Source: an uncultured Rhizobiaceae group bacterium
GTDB lineage: Bacteria > Pseudomonadota > Alphaproteobacteria > Rhizobiales > Rhizobiaceae
Reading direction: 5' to 3'
DNA length: 64,000 nt
NCBI GenBank assembly: GCA_938044775.1
Contig: CALIOE010000019.1
Location: forward strand, 18,317-82,316
Part shown: positions 56,118 to 64,000 of the stretch, in pieces
Position numbering within the stretch: position 1 is the stretch's first letter
How the letters are laid out: the number at the start of each line of letters is the position of its first letter
Position numbers and translations under genes: made by a program
Notes under the pieces: model-generated
Databases searched by the model: none
Seen by the model: only the letters and a program-made list of their open reading frames with translations
What the model was told of the DNA's origin: nothing

Positions 56118-56135
56118 GTGTGGCAAAAGTCACAC
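56118..56135 (+). repeat. Seven-base hairpin upstream of the candidate small RNA
   Basis: GTGTGGC / GTCACAC (one G-U pair) around an AAAA loop. It has no T-run. It may be an operator, or the first hairpin of a longer form of the small RNA. Confidence 0.4.
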
Positions 56136-56164
56136 CGCAATGCGCTCGCAGATGTAATAGTGTT

Positions 56165-56243
56165 GTCAACGGTTCCATCCTCCTCCCAAGTTGCGAACCG
56201 AAAACTCAGGCGATTGGACAGAACCAGGTCCAGTCGCCTTTTT
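56165..56243 (+). ncRNA. Candidate anti-Shine-Dalgarno small RNA (CcsR/cuckoo or alpha-r14-like)
   Basis: About 79 bases. The first hairpin pairs CGGTTC (56170-56175) with GAACCG (56195-56200) and exposes a 19-base loop that contains CCTCCTCCC (56179-56187), a sequence complementary to ribosome-binding sites. A 12-pair terminator hairpin with a T5 tail ends it. This arrangement is the known design of CcsR RNAs in Rhodobacter and of cuckoo/alpha-r14 RNAs in rhizobia, which bind translation-initiation regions. A possible -10, TAATAG, lies at 56155-56160, but the -35 is poor, so the 5' end is approximate. Confidence 0.65.
56208..56243 (+). terminator. Strong intrinsic terminator of the candidate small RNA
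   Basis: AGGCGATTGGAC pairs with GTCCAGTCGCCT (12 pairs including one U-G), loop AGAACCAG, then TTTTT. It lies 138 bases after the upstream gene stop and 59 bases before ygfZ, so it is too remote to be a simple terminator of the former. Confidence 0.9.
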
Positions 56244-56302
56244 GTTTGCGGGCAATGCCAGATCCCCCTACCCTTGGGCCCGATCTACGCTTACATAGCG
56301 TT

Positions 56303-57121
56303 ATGACCCAGATTGCTCACCTCGAAGACCGGGCGTTGCTCCATATTGCCGGCGCGGAGGCAACCCATTTTCTTCAGAACCTGATTACCTGCGACGTGGA
56401 ACGGCTTGAACCCGGACAGGCTACCTTTGGCGCGCTGCTGACCCCTCAGGGGAAAGTTCTTTTTGACTTCTTTGTGCTTCGTGGCGAGGCCGGCTTCACC
56501 CTGGAGACAGCTGACACACATCGAAGCGAATTGGCAAAACGCCTGGCGTTTTACAAGTTGCGGGCGGATGTAACCATCGAACCGGCCGACGGGACTGTCC
56601 ATGCCCTCTGGGGTGGTTCCGGACCAGGATTTGCCGACCCCCGGCTGGCGGCGCTTGGAAACCGGGCCTATGGACAAGTGCTGACCGCGACCGACGAGGT
56701 TTCGGCCTACCATGCTCACCGGGTCAGGCTCGGCGTGCCAATCTCAGGGGCTGATTTCGCGCTTGGCGATGCTTTTCCTCACGAAGCCTCCATGGATCAG
56801 TTCGGCGGCGCTGGGATCGATTTCACCAAGGGGTGCTATGTGGGGCAGGAAGTCGTCTCGCGTATGCAACATCGCGGCACAGCCCGCAGCCGTTTTGTGG
56901 GATTGTCGGCTCAATCTGACCTGCCCGTTGCGGGCACGGAAATCACTGCAGGCGACAGGACGATCGGCAAGATGGGCAGCAGTCATGGCACCCGGGGACT
57001 TGCGCTGGTAAGGTTGGACAGGGCCAAGACCGCACTCAATGACGCCGTTCAAGTGCAGGCGGGCACTGTTGCGGTCACGATGAGCCTCCCCGACTATGTC
57101 ACCTATGGGTGGCCACAATGA
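56303..57121 (+). CDS. ygfZ: YgfZ/GcvT-domain folate-binding protein (Fe-S cluster support)
   Basis: 272 residues. The signature KGCYVGQEVVSRMQHRG includes the essential Cys of YgfZ/IBA57 proteins. The N-terminus HLEDRALLHIAGAEATHFLQNLITCDV is the GcvT-like fold. YgfZ binds tetrahydrofolate and supports synthesis or repair of [4Fe-4S] enzymes such as MiaB. ATG 56303 is the family start; a longer frame from 56120 would run through the small RNA and is rejected. The next gene overlaps by four bases. Confidence 0.92.
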   Translation: MTQIAHLEDRALLHIAGAEATHFLQNLITCDVERLEPGQATFGALLTPQGKVLFDFFVLRGEAGFTLETADTHRSELAKRLAFYKLRADVTIEPADGTVHALWGGSGPGFADPRLAALGNRAYGQVLTATDEVSAYHAHRVRLGVPISGADFALGDAFPHEASMDQFGGAGIDFTKGCYVGQEVVSRMQHRGTARSRFVGLSAQSDLPVAGTEITAGDRTIGKMGSSHGTRGLALVRLDRAKTALNDAVQVQAGTVAVTMSLPDYVTYGWPQ

Positions 57122-57729
57122 GCGGCAGCGCTGAAAGTCCCCGCGCCTGGCAGCGCATGCTTTCCGGTCGACGGCTTGATCTGCTGGATCCCTCGCCCCT
57201 GGATGTCGAATTGGAGGATATTGCGCACGGTCTGGCACGGGTTGCTCGCTGGAACGGCCAGACCCACGGCAACCATGCCTTTTCGGTAGCACAACATTCC
57301 CTTTTGGTGGAGCATGTGGCTGCAACCCTCATGTCATCAGCCACCGCAAGCGACCGGCTTTATGCGTTGCTTCATGATGCGCCTGAATATGTGATTGGCG
57401 ATATGATATCGCCGTTTAAGGCTGTAATGGGAGGCGCTTATAAGGACGTTGAAAGCCGGTTGCAGGCCGCCATCCATCTTCGGGTTGGGTTGTCCGCACA
57501 AACGCCAGCCAGGCTGAAGAAGGTTATCAAGAAAGCCGATAGTATCGTGGCCTATTTTGAAGCAACCGAGCTGGCTGGCTTCGAAACAAACGAAGCGGTC
57601 AGGATTTTCGGCAGGCCATCTGGAATGTCGGCCGACAGGCTGGATCTCGAGCCGCTGCCTACCCCGGACGCACAATCCCGATTTCTCAATCGTCTCAACG
57701 CGGTGTTGAACCAGGTGGCTGCGGCATGA
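57118..57729 (+). CDS. HD-domain phosphohydrolase (YfbR-like)
   Basis: 203 residues. HD-domain metal ligands are visible: NHAFSVAQHSLLVEHV (His residues), LLHDAPEYVIGDMISPFK (His-Asp) and KKADSIVAYFEATELAGF (Asp). The pattern matches the 5'-nucleotidase YfbR group that acts on deoxynucleoside monophosphates; the substrate here is uncertain. It is coupled by ATGA overlaps to ygfZ before it and to the phosphatase gene after it. Confidence 0.87.
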   Translation: MSGSAESPRAWQRMLSGRRLDLLDPSPLDVELEDIAHGLARVARWNGQTHGNHAFSVAQHSLLVEHVAATLMSSATASDRLYALLHDAPEYVIGDMISPFKAVMGGAYKDVESRLQAAIHLRVGLSAQTPARLKKVIKKADSIVAYFEATELAGFETNEAVRIFGRPSGMSADRLDLEPLPTPDAQSRFLNRLNAVLNQVAAA

Positions 57730-58253
57730 AAATCATCGTCTGCCCCTTATCCGCTCTCGAGACCAGCCTGAGGGAAACCGCGGCCAGCAGAATGATCAGC
57801 CTGTCTGGACCCGGAAAAAGCCTGAAGAGGCCGGATCAGATAAGCGACGGATTTCTTGCGCTGGAGTTTAACGATATCAGCGCGCCGGCAAACGGATTGA
57901 TTGCCCCGAACGAGAATCATATCAGTGCGCTGATCAGTTTTTTTCAGGACTGGAATCAGGTATCGCCGCTGCTGATCCATTGCTGGATGGGGATAAGCCG
58001 CTCGACCGCAGCAGCTGTCATCGCCCATGCATGCCTGAACCCAGGACAAGATATGCAGAAACTGGCGGCAAGGCTTCGCGCCGCCTCCCCTTCGGCGACA
58101 CCCAACCGGCTGATGATCGAAATTGCTGACACCAAACTGCAACTGAAGGGCCGTTTGAGCAATGCAATTGCCGACATAGGCCGCGGTGCATACGCCGACG
58201 AAGGCACCAAATTCAGGTTTGACATGCCCCAATTGACCCGGTTGGAGGCTTAA
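57726..58253 (+). CDS. Protein tyrosine phosphatase-like protein
   Basis: 175 residues. The active-site motif HCWMGISRST fits Cx5R with the conserved His before and Ser after. The fold is short, like dual-specificity or PTP-like phosphatases. The substrate is unknown; it may be a nucleotide or phosphoester rather than a protein. It overlaps the HD gene by four bases and ends directly before the nadQ start. Confidence 0.82.
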   Translation: MKIIVCPLSALETSLRETAASRMISLSGPGKSLKRPDQISDGFLALEFNDISAPANGLIAPNENHISALISFFQDWNQVSPLLIHCWMGISRSTAAAVIAHACLNPGQDMQKLAARLRAASPSATPNRLMIEIADTKLQLKGRLSNAIADIGRGAYADEGTKFRFDMPQLTRLEA

Positions 58254-59246
58254 TTGGCCCGCCACCGAACTTCTGTAGAGATTGGGCTGCACGGCGTCGT
58301 TGTTGCCATTGACGGCGATCAGCCCACCGTTCTCACAGTTGACGAGCCTGGTTCATTGCCCGCCCTGCCATTCGGGCCGTTCGATCCGCAGCAGCATCGC
58401 ACGTTTGAATCAGGTCTGCGGCGCTGGGTCCGAGACCAGACCCGCCTGTCGCTGGGCTATGTCGAACAACTCTATACCTTCGGTGATCGCGGCCGGTCCA
58501 GCACCCATGAGACCCCCGAAATTCATTTCGTTTCCGTGGGTTATCTGGCCCTCGTCAAAAACCCGAATGTCGTTCCACCGGAGACCGGCGGCCTCAACTG
58601 GAGTTCCTGGTACAGTCACTTTCCCTGGGAGGATTGGCGTCAAAGCCAACCGGGCGTTCTCTTCAGTGTTATCCTGCCGGCGCTAAGCACCTGGGTTGCC
58701 GAAGATTCCGGCGCGGTGAACGGGGCAAACGGCATGGATCGCCTGGCCCGGTTTCGGCTGGCATTTGGCTGCGACCCCAGTGCCGAAAACGGCTTTTCGA
58801 TAAAGAGCTGGGATGAAGAACGGGTGCTCGAGCGGTACGAGCTGATGTACGAAGCCGGACTGGTCGACGAGGCCGTCAATGACGGTCGAAGAACCAGCAT
58901 ACGTATGGGTTCTGCACCGGGAAAGCCCATGCTGCACGACCACCGCCGCATTCTGGCAACAGCCATGGCGCGGTTGCGGGCAAAGTCAAAATACCGCCCC
59001 GTTGTCTTCGAGTTGCTGCCGGAGAGCTTTACGCTGACTGAGTTGCAAAAGACCGTTGAAACGCTTTCCGGTCGCTGTTTGCACAAGCAAAATTTCCGGC
59101 GCCTGGTTGAGAAGGCTGATCTTGTTCAGCCAACCGGCGCCACTACCTCTCAAACTGGCGGTCGGCCGGCAGCCTATTTTCGATTCAAGCGCTCGATTAC
59201 CAGCGAGCGCCCTGCCCCGGGAATTCGCGTCGGTCGCGTCGGCTAA
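58254..59246 (+). CDS. nadQ: Nudix-like NAD biosynthesis regulator (NadQ/NrtR type)
   Basis: 330 residues. The N-terminal half is a Nudix-fold domain without a catalytic Nudix box (GLHGVVVAIDGDQPTVLTV, later PFGPFDPQQHRTFESGL), followed by a C-terminal winged helix (FTLTELQKTVETLSGRCLHK, then NFRRLVEKADLVQPTG and GRPAAYFRF) typical of NrtR. These regulators sense NAD-related metabolites and repress NAD genes. The nadABC genes converge with it 12 bases away, and a symmetric operator candidate is in front of nadA. The start is TTG at 58254, immediately after the phosphatase stop, so it is translated from the same mRNA. Confidence 0.85.
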   Translation: MARHRTSVEIGLHGVVVAIDGDQPTVLTVDEPGSLPALPFGPFDPQQHRTFESGLRRWVRDQTRLSLGYVEQLYTFGDRGRSSTHETPEIHFVSVGYLALVKNPNVVPPETGGLNWSSWYSHFPWEDWRQSQPGVLFSVILPALSTWVAEDSGAVNGANGMDRLARFRLAFGCDPSAENGFSIKSWDEERVLERYELMYEAGLVDEAVNDGRRTSIRMGSAPGKPMLHDHRRILATAMARLRAKSKYRPVVFELLPESFTLTELQKTVETLSGRCLHKQNFRRLVEKADLVQPTGATTSQTGGRPAAYFRFKRSITSERPAPGIRVGRVG

Positions 59247-59258
59247 ACAGAAACTTGC

Positions 59259-60134
59259 TCAGCGAATTTTGATGTCCAGGCCGATGTCGAGGGTTGGTGC
59301 GCTCATGGTAATCTTGCTGGTCGAGATCATGTCCACCCCGGTTTCTGCAATGGCCTGGATCGTGTCGATGTCCACATTCCCGGACGCCTCAACCGGAATG
59401 GTACCGTCCACCATCGCAACCCCTTCTCGCAATTGATCCAGCGTCATGTTGTCGAGCATGACAACATCCGGTTTGGCCTCAAGCGCTTCGCTCAACTGCT
59501 CCAGTGTATCAACCTCAATTTCGATTTTGGTCAAATGGCCGACAAAAGCCCGCGCCCGTTTTATGGCCGCAGCAACGCCGCCACAGACCGCGATGTGGTT
59601 ATCCTTGATCAGCACCGCATCATCGAGCCCATAACGGTGGTTTGAACCGCCGCCGCATTTGACCGCATATTTTTCAAAGGCGCGCAGTCCGGGATGCGTT
59701 TTTCGGGTGCAGCAAACCCTGGCCCTGGTGTGGCCAATACGATCCGCAAACCGGGCGGTATAGGTTGCGATACCGGACAAATGACACAGAAAATTTAACG
59801 CCACGCGCTCGCCGGCCAGAACCATTCGGGCGGCACCCTCTATGGTGGCGATGTCCTGACCCGGTTTGACTCGTTCGCCATCCTGCACAAGCGGCGAAAA
59901 GCTCAAGCCCGGATCGAGCGTTTCGAACGCACAGCGCGCGAGATCCAGCCCCGAAATGATGCCTTCCTCGCGGCTGTTAAATACCGCCTTCGCCTTTTTT
60001 GTGGCCCCTATTGTGGCCGCTCCGGTGATGTCTCCAGCGAGACCAAGATCTTCGCTCAGCGTAGCGCGAACGGCGTCCTGAACCAGCAAAACCGGCAGAG
60101 CCGGCGGATTGGAACCCGGTTTTATCTCTTTCAT
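59259..60134 (-). CDS. nadC: Nicotinate-nucleotide pyrophosphorylase (carboxylating)
   Basis: 291 residues. It converts quinolinate and PRPP to nicotinate mononucleotide and CO2. The signature CCTRKTHPGLRAFEKYAV is present, as are GGGSNHRYGLDDAVLIKDNHI, EIEVDTLEQLSEAL and VEASGNVDIDTIQA. It starts six bases after nadB and is the last gene of nadA-nadB-nadC. Confidence 0.96.
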   Translation of the reverse strand: MKEIKPGSNPPALPVLLVQDAVRATLSEDLGLAGDITGAATIGATKKAKAVFNSREEGIISGLDLARCAFETLDPGLSFSPLVQDGERVKPGQDIATIEGAARMVLAGERVALNFLCHLSGIATYTARFADRIGHTRARVCCTRKTHPGLRAFEKYAVKCGGGSNHRYGLDDAVLIKDNHIAVCGGVAAAIKRARAFVGHLTKIEIEVDTLEQLSEALEAKPDVVMLDNMTLDQLREGVAMVDGTIPVEASGNVDIDTIQAIAETGVDMISTSKITMSAPTLDIGLDIKIR

Positions 60135-60140
60135 TGAACC

Positions 60141-61760
60141 TTACTCTGCCGCGACCGATGTGTCGGCTACAAGGCGCTCTGCCTCACGGTTTGCAGCAGC
60201 CAGGGTTGTGAAGCTGCGTTTTGCCATATCCGTATTCTCATCAGCGAGATCGGTTCGAAAGTGTCCGCCACGGCTTTCCAGTCTGGTAAGCGCAGATACC
60301 GCTATCATTTTTGCGGTAAGCAAGGCGTTTTCAAATCGCTGCCGTTTGTTGTTGCGCTCCAGATCAAGGATTGTCTTCAATCCTTCCAACATGCCCTCAG
60401 GCGATCGCACAACACCGAATTCGGCGCTCATCGTCTTGCGCAGGGTCGTCATGGCCGCACTGTCCTCCAGCGGTTCATCGCCATCATCATGGGGCAACGA
60501 CTGATCCGCCCAGGGATTGGTTTTGGGGTCCGGCAGAAGGCCCAGAATGTCTTCAGCAATGCGGGCTGCAAAAACCACCGCTTCCAGCAATGAATTTGAT
60601 GCCAGTCTATTGGCGCCGTGGGCGCCGGTCGAGGCGACCTCTCCGCAGGCCCAAAGACCATCAAGTGTCGAGCGGCCGTTTGCATCGGTGAGAATGCCAC
60701 CCATGAAATAGTGGGCTGCAGGTATAACGGGGATCAGGTCCTTAGCCGGGTCCAACCCGGCATCCTGACAATAACCGAAAACCGTTGGAAACTCTTCCTC
60801 GAAAGCACTGCCGATCGCGGTTCGGCAGTCGAGATAGGCTCCCCTACCGGCCTTGACCTCTGCAAAAATTCCACGCGCCACCACGTCCCGCGGCGCCAGC
60901 TCAGCATCCTCATGCAGCGACACCATGAAACGCTCACCCGCATCGTTGACCAGAGTCGCACCATGTCCGCGAAGGGCTTCTGTTGCGAGCGGCGAGGGAT
61001 CCTTGCCAACATCAATTGCTGTTGGGTGAAACTGGACAAACTCCATATCGGCTAAAGTCGCACCGGCTCTTGCTGCCATGCCGATTCCACCGCCACGTGC
61101 TTCCGAAGGATTTGTCGTCACCGCGTAGAGGTGACCGATGCCTCCCGCTGCCATGACCACGGCCCGTGCCGGCATTCTGAGCTTGTTGGGGCCATTTCCG
61201 GCCTCGTCGCGTGCAATGACACCTTCAACCTGCTTTCCGGAGGTCAAAATGTCCTGAACCACATAGCCTTCCAGAACGCGAATCGATGGTGTGTCCCGCA
61301 CGGCCGCAACCAGCGCCTGCATGATCGCTCGCCCGGCCATATCACCTTTGACCCTGACGACCCGGCTTTCGGAATGCGCCGCCTCTCGCGACACCTGAAG
61401 TTTGCCCTCCAGGTCGCGATCAAAGGGAACGCCGAATTCAAGCAAATCGGAAATCCGATCTGTGGCTTCGCTTGCCATGAGACGGGCAATGTTTTCGTCG
61501 ACAATACCGGCGCCGGCCTCAAGCGTGTCGGCAACATGCTTTGCTATTGTGTCCCCTTCGGAAACCGCAGCTGCGATACCGGCCTGCGCCCAGGCTGACG
61601 ATGCACCGCGTCCCAGAGAAGCTGCGGTGAGAACTGTTACGGGTCGGGGTGCAAGTTTTAGGGCGCAGAAGAGTCCGGCCAGACCACCACCTATGATGAC
61701 CACGTCATCGGTCCGGGTCCAACTGACCGGGCGCAAAAAGGAGAGTTGTTCATCAGTCAT
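60141..61760 (-). CDS. nadB: L-aspartate oxidase
   Basis: 539 residues. FAD-dependent oxidation of aspartate to iminoaspartate, passed to NadA. The FAD motif [17 protein letters not shown] is near the N-terminus; the active-site and cofactor region [17 protein letters not shown] and the flavin-linked block [21 protein letters not shown] are present. The succinate dehydrogenase-like fold is complete to the C-terminus. It lies 69 bases after nadA. Confidence 0.96.
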   Translation of the reverse strand: MTDEQLSFLRPVSWTRTDDVVIIGGGLAGLFCALKLAPRPVTVLTAASLGRGASSAWAQAGIAAAVSEGDTIAKHVADTLEAGAGIVDENIARLMASEATDRISDLLEFGVPFDRDLEGKLQVSREAAHSESRVVRVKGDMAGRAIMQALVAAVRDTPSIRVLEGYVVQDILTSGKQVEGVIARDEAGNGPNKLRMPARAVVMAAGGIGHLYAVTTNPSEARGGGIGMAARAGATLADMEFVQFHPTAIDVGKDPSPLATEALRGHGATLVNDAGERFMVSLHEDAELAPRDVVARGIFAEVKAGRGAYLDCRTAIGSAFEEEFPTVFGYCQDAGLDPAKDLIPVIPAAHYFMGGILTDANGRSTLDGLWACGEVASTGAHGANRLASNSLLEAVVFAARIAEDILGLLPDPKTNPWADQSLPHDDGDEPLEDSAAMTTLRKTMSAEFGVVRSPEGMLEGLKTILDLERNNKRQRFENALLTAKMIAVSALTRLESRGGHFRTDLADENTDMAKRSFTTLAAANREAERLVADTSVAAE

Positions 61761-61829
61761 TGGCCCAATCTCCGTACTGAAGCCGCCATCGATTCGTACC
61801 TTTCGCCGGTGCGAGCGTAACGCATCCGG

Positions 61830-62912
61830 TCAGTTTTTCAGATTGACCATGCGTTCGACAGCATAGCGGGCTCTTTCAGCCATTATCGGATCGACCAGAA
61901 CCTCTTCCTTCATATAGAGCAGGGAATCGAGAATTTTCGGCAATGTAATACGCTTCATGTGGGGGCACAGATTGCACGGCTTGATGAATTCGACACCCGG
62001 GGCCTGTTCCTGAATATTGGACGCCATGGAACATTCAGTCACCAACAGGACCTTGGCACCCGGCTTCTGACCCAGCGCGTAGTCAATCATGCCCTTTGTC
62101 GAACCGGTGAAATCCGCAACCGCTGTGACGGTGGTTGGACATTCCGGATGAGCAATAATCTGGATTGCCGGATCAGCCTCCTTGTAGGCAAGGAGCTCAT
62201 CCGCGGTGAAACGTTCATGAACTTCGCAATGACCCTTCCAGGTCAGGATTTTTACATCTGTCTGATTTGCAACGTTCTGCGCCAGGTATTCGTCAGGGAT
62301 CAGCAAGACAGTATCCGCACCAAAGCTTTCGACAACCTGCACCGCATTCGAAGACGTGCAGCAGATGTCGCTCTCGGCCTTCACCTCTGCCGAAGTGTTG
62401 ACATATGTGACGATCGGAACGCCGGGATTGGCTTCGCGCAGAAGTCGCACATCTTCGCCCGTAATTGACTCAGCCAGCGAACAACCCGCCCTCATATCCG
62501 GGATGAGCACTGTCTTTGACGGATTTAGAAGCTTTGATGTTTCGGCCATGAAGTGAACGCCACATTGGACGATAACATCGGTTTCGACCTGTGTTGCCTC
62601 CATAGCGAGCTGCAGTGAGTCGCCGGCGATGTCGGCGACACAATGGTAGATCTCCGGGGTCTGGTAATTGTGCGCCAGAATGGAGGCATTGCGCTGTTTT
62701 TTCAGCTTGTTAATGGCGTGCACATAAGGAGCATGAACCGGCCATTCGATCTCGGGAATATGATGCTTCACTTTTTCATAAAGTGGTGCGGTGTCGCGTG
62801 CGACCTCTTCCGTGAATTCCAGTGAAGGGCGATCAATTCGGTCAAATCTCTTTTCTCCGGAGAGCCTGATTTGCGAATCAACTGAGCTTTGACCCTGGGT
62901 TTCGATGTCCAT
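61830..62912 (-). CDS. nadA: Quinolinate synthase NadA
   Basis: 360 residues. The [4Fe-4S] enzyme condenses iminoaspartate with dihydroxyacetone phosphate to quinolinate. The cluster cysteines are in [23 protein letters not shown] and the CNLCPHMK motif. ATG 62912 is chosen because AGGAGAAGG lies six bases upstream; an earlier ATG at 62948 has no such site. It is the first gene of nadABC. Confidence 0.96.
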   Translation of the reverse strand: MDIETQGQSSVDSQIRLSGEKRFDRIDRPSLEFTEEVARDTAPLYEKVKHHIPEIEWPVHAPYVHAINKLKKQRNASILAHNYQTPEIYHCVADIAGDSLQLAMEATQVETDVIVQCGVHFMAETSKLLNPSKTVLIPDMRAGCSLAESITGEDVRLLREANPGVPIVTYVNTSAEVKAESDICCTSSNAVQVVESFGADTVLLIPDEYLAQNVANQTDVKILTWKGHCEVHERFTADELLAYKEADPAIQIIAHPECPTTVTAVADFTGSTKGMIDYALGQKPGAKVLLVTECSMASNIQEQAPGVEFIKPCNLCPHMKRITLPKILDSLLYMKEEVLVDPIMAERARYAVERMVNLKN

Positions 62913-62966
62913 AGACCTTCTCCTTTGCACCATCGCCTGCGAGAACAATCGCTCTTCACAAACACC

Positions 62967-62987
62967 TTATACTCAATATGAGTATAA
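62967..62987 (-). promoter_or_regulatory. Perfect 9-base inverted repeat at the nadA promoter (probable NadQ operator)
   Basis: TTATACTCA / TGAGTATAA with three bases between, 55-75 bases upstream of the nadA ATG. On the minus strand a TTGACC (about 63015) is followed 18 bases later by TGTTAT, which touches the repeat, so a bound protein would block RNA polymerase. Confidence 0.7.
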
Positions 62988-63123
62988 CAAGGCCCTAAAA
63001 CAAGCCCGGTCAATGCCGGACACCACCGAAAATATCCGAAAAGCACGCTTGGCACAAGACAATGTTCACACCTTCAACTGCGATTGACCTGCCAAACGCA
63101 GCGACGGCAGGCCCGTTGCGTTT

Positions 63124-63891
63124 TTACGTGAAGGCGACCCTCACCTCTCCGAAATCGCCAAACTTTGCGCTGTATGTTGTACCAGCCTGAGCAGGAACCG
63201 GCGGCGTGCATGTTCCAGTCGAGATCCATTCGCCGGCCTTAAGATGACCACCCTGCTCCACCAGTTTTTTGGCCAGCCAAAGCAAAGATTTAAGCGGGCT
63301 GCCCATATTGGATGCGCCGGTCCCGCTTTGCACAACACTTCCATCCACCATACTGTCAACCGGTGCATCTGCGACGGCCTGCATTTGCCAGTCTTCGATC
63401 TCCGGACCAACGACGAAGGCTACATTGCCGCCAAAGTCTAGCGTCACCCCAATTCCGTTTTGGAACTCGGCACTGCCTACGGCACGGCCGATCACCTCAA
63501 TCGCGATGTGCAGGGCGCCGACGGCGCCTGCAAGCGTCTCCTCATTCACAGTTTCGCCGGTCGCGGGATAGTCGCGAGCCATCTTGAAGGCATATTCAGG
63601 TTCACAGGCGCCCACAGTCGGTGCCTTTGCTATTGAAATGCCGCTTTCCATCACGGCGGATTGCGGCATCGGTCCATAGAATGGCGCATCGATGCCGAAC
63701 GCCTTTTGGGCGGCTTCGTTGGTGGCGCCAATCTTCCAGCCGATAAGCGGAGAGCCCAGTTGCTTGAACACCTCACCCTGGATTTCCATTGCGCGGGCAA
63801 CATCGAGACCGCCTTTGGGCCAGTCCAATTCACACTGCCTGCCTGACCCACGCGCTGCCAGCAGGCTGGCTGCCATTTCCTCATTGTTCAT
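63124..63891 (-). CDS. 2-keto-4-pentenoate hydratase family protein (fumarylacetoacetase superfamily)
   Basis: 255 residues. The FAH-fold pattern is present: LIGWKIGATNEAAQKAFGI, the metal-binding Glu pair in GACEPEYAFKMA, and HIAIEVIGRAVG. Members hydrate 2-hydroxypenta-2,4-dienoate or act as 4-oxalocrotonate decarboxylases in aromatic degradation; no other catechol-pathway gene is visible, so the reaction is uncertain. ATG 63891 is preferred; GTG 63903 is possible. It is 211 bases upstream of the nadA start on the same strand. Confidence 0.78.
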   Translation of the reverse strand: MNNEEMAASLLAARGSGRQCELDWPKGGLDVARAMEIQGEVFKQLGSPLIGWKIGATNEAAQKAFGIDAPFYGPMPQSAVMESGISIAKAPTVGACEPEYAFKMARDYPATGETVNEETLAGAVGALHIAIEVIGRAVGSAEFQNGIGVTLDFGGNVAFVVGPEIEDWQMQAVADAPVDSMVDGSVVQSGTGASNMGSPLKSLLWLAKKLVEQGGHLKAGEWISTGTCTPPVPAQAGTTYSAKFGDFGEVRVAFT

Positions 63892-64000
63892 TGCGGAACC
63901 CACTTTTTATAACTCGGATAAGACTTGTTGATGGGTTTAATGAAAATTTATCGTTCGCACAGCCCAAAAAATCGAATTACGGTCTCTGCCTTGTCAATGA

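Noticed and set aside
1..64000. Defence islands, CRISPR arrays, toxin-antitoxin pairs, prophage or biosynthetic gene clusters
   Set aside because: Looked for throughout; no repeats-spacer pattern, no integrase or transposase, and no PKS/NRPS or known defence domains. The fab genes are the housekeeping set.

Overview
This is a gene-dense bacterial chromosome segment with no rRNA, tRNA, insertion sequence, prophage or CRISPR array. Gene content and order point to an alphaproteobacterium of the Hyphomicrobiales (Rhizobiales). The markers are the runs lptG-lptD-surA-pdxA-rsmA / gmk-yicC-mltG-fabF-acpP-fabG-fabD, rpsF-rpsR-DUF2232-rplI-dnaB-alr-radA-cvpA-purF-SDR, psd-pssA, cysS-GFA-cimA, and a Nudix-like NAD regulator facing nadABC. 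Genus cannot be fixed from this window.

Layout. 1-5733 (+): outer-membrane biogenesis (3' end of lptG, lptD, a SurA-like lipoprotein), then pdxA and rsmA. 5726-12101 (-): fabD, fabG, acpP, fabF, mltG, yicC, gmk (fatty-acid synthesis, cell wall, RNA turnover, GMP kinase). 12156-22917: a metabolic/transport block holding a lone ThDP enzyme, a complete Liv-type amino-acid ABC transporter, adenine deaminase, an EamA transporter and a LuxR-type solo regulator. As I recall the rhizobial order, this block separates two neighbourhoods that are normally adjacent. 23247-32901 (+): ribosomal proteins S6, S18 and L9, replicative helicase, alanine racemase, RadA, CvpA, PurF and an SDR. 32992-38730 (+): a small ORF, then a PadR regulator with a tripartite-type RND efflux pair. 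38815-43469 (-): psd-pssA, then arsR-atm1-DUF1194, which looks like a metal or metalloid stress unit. 43560-54866: LysM envelope protein, LOG hydrolase, GDPD phosphodiesterase, the coupled operon cysS-GFA-cimA-rarD, a LysE exporter, YedK, a Nudix hydrolase and a TIGR02301 protein. 54983-59246 (+): two uncharacterised genes, a candidate small RNA, then the tightly coupled ygfZ-HD-PTP-nadQ operon. 59259-62912 (-): nadA-nadB-nadC. 63124-63891 (-): a hydratase-family gene.

How parts work together. The nadABC genes make nicotinate mononucleotide from aspartate. The nadQ regulator converges on them, and a perfect inverted repeat sits in the nadA promoter region. YgfZ, in the same operon as nadQ, belongs to a family that supports Fe-S enzymes, and NadA is an Fe-S enzyme. 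The PadR and ArsR regulators each lie directly upstream of an exporter and each has a clear inverted repeat at its own promoter.

The window is mostly conserved core genome. The least expected elements are non-coding: a candidate anti-Shine-Dalgarno small RNA (about 56165-56243) with a CCTCCTCCC loop and a strong intrinsic terminator, and a perfect 20+20-nt inverted repeat directly in front of arsR. All functional statements rest on motif reading and gene order; no database search was possible.
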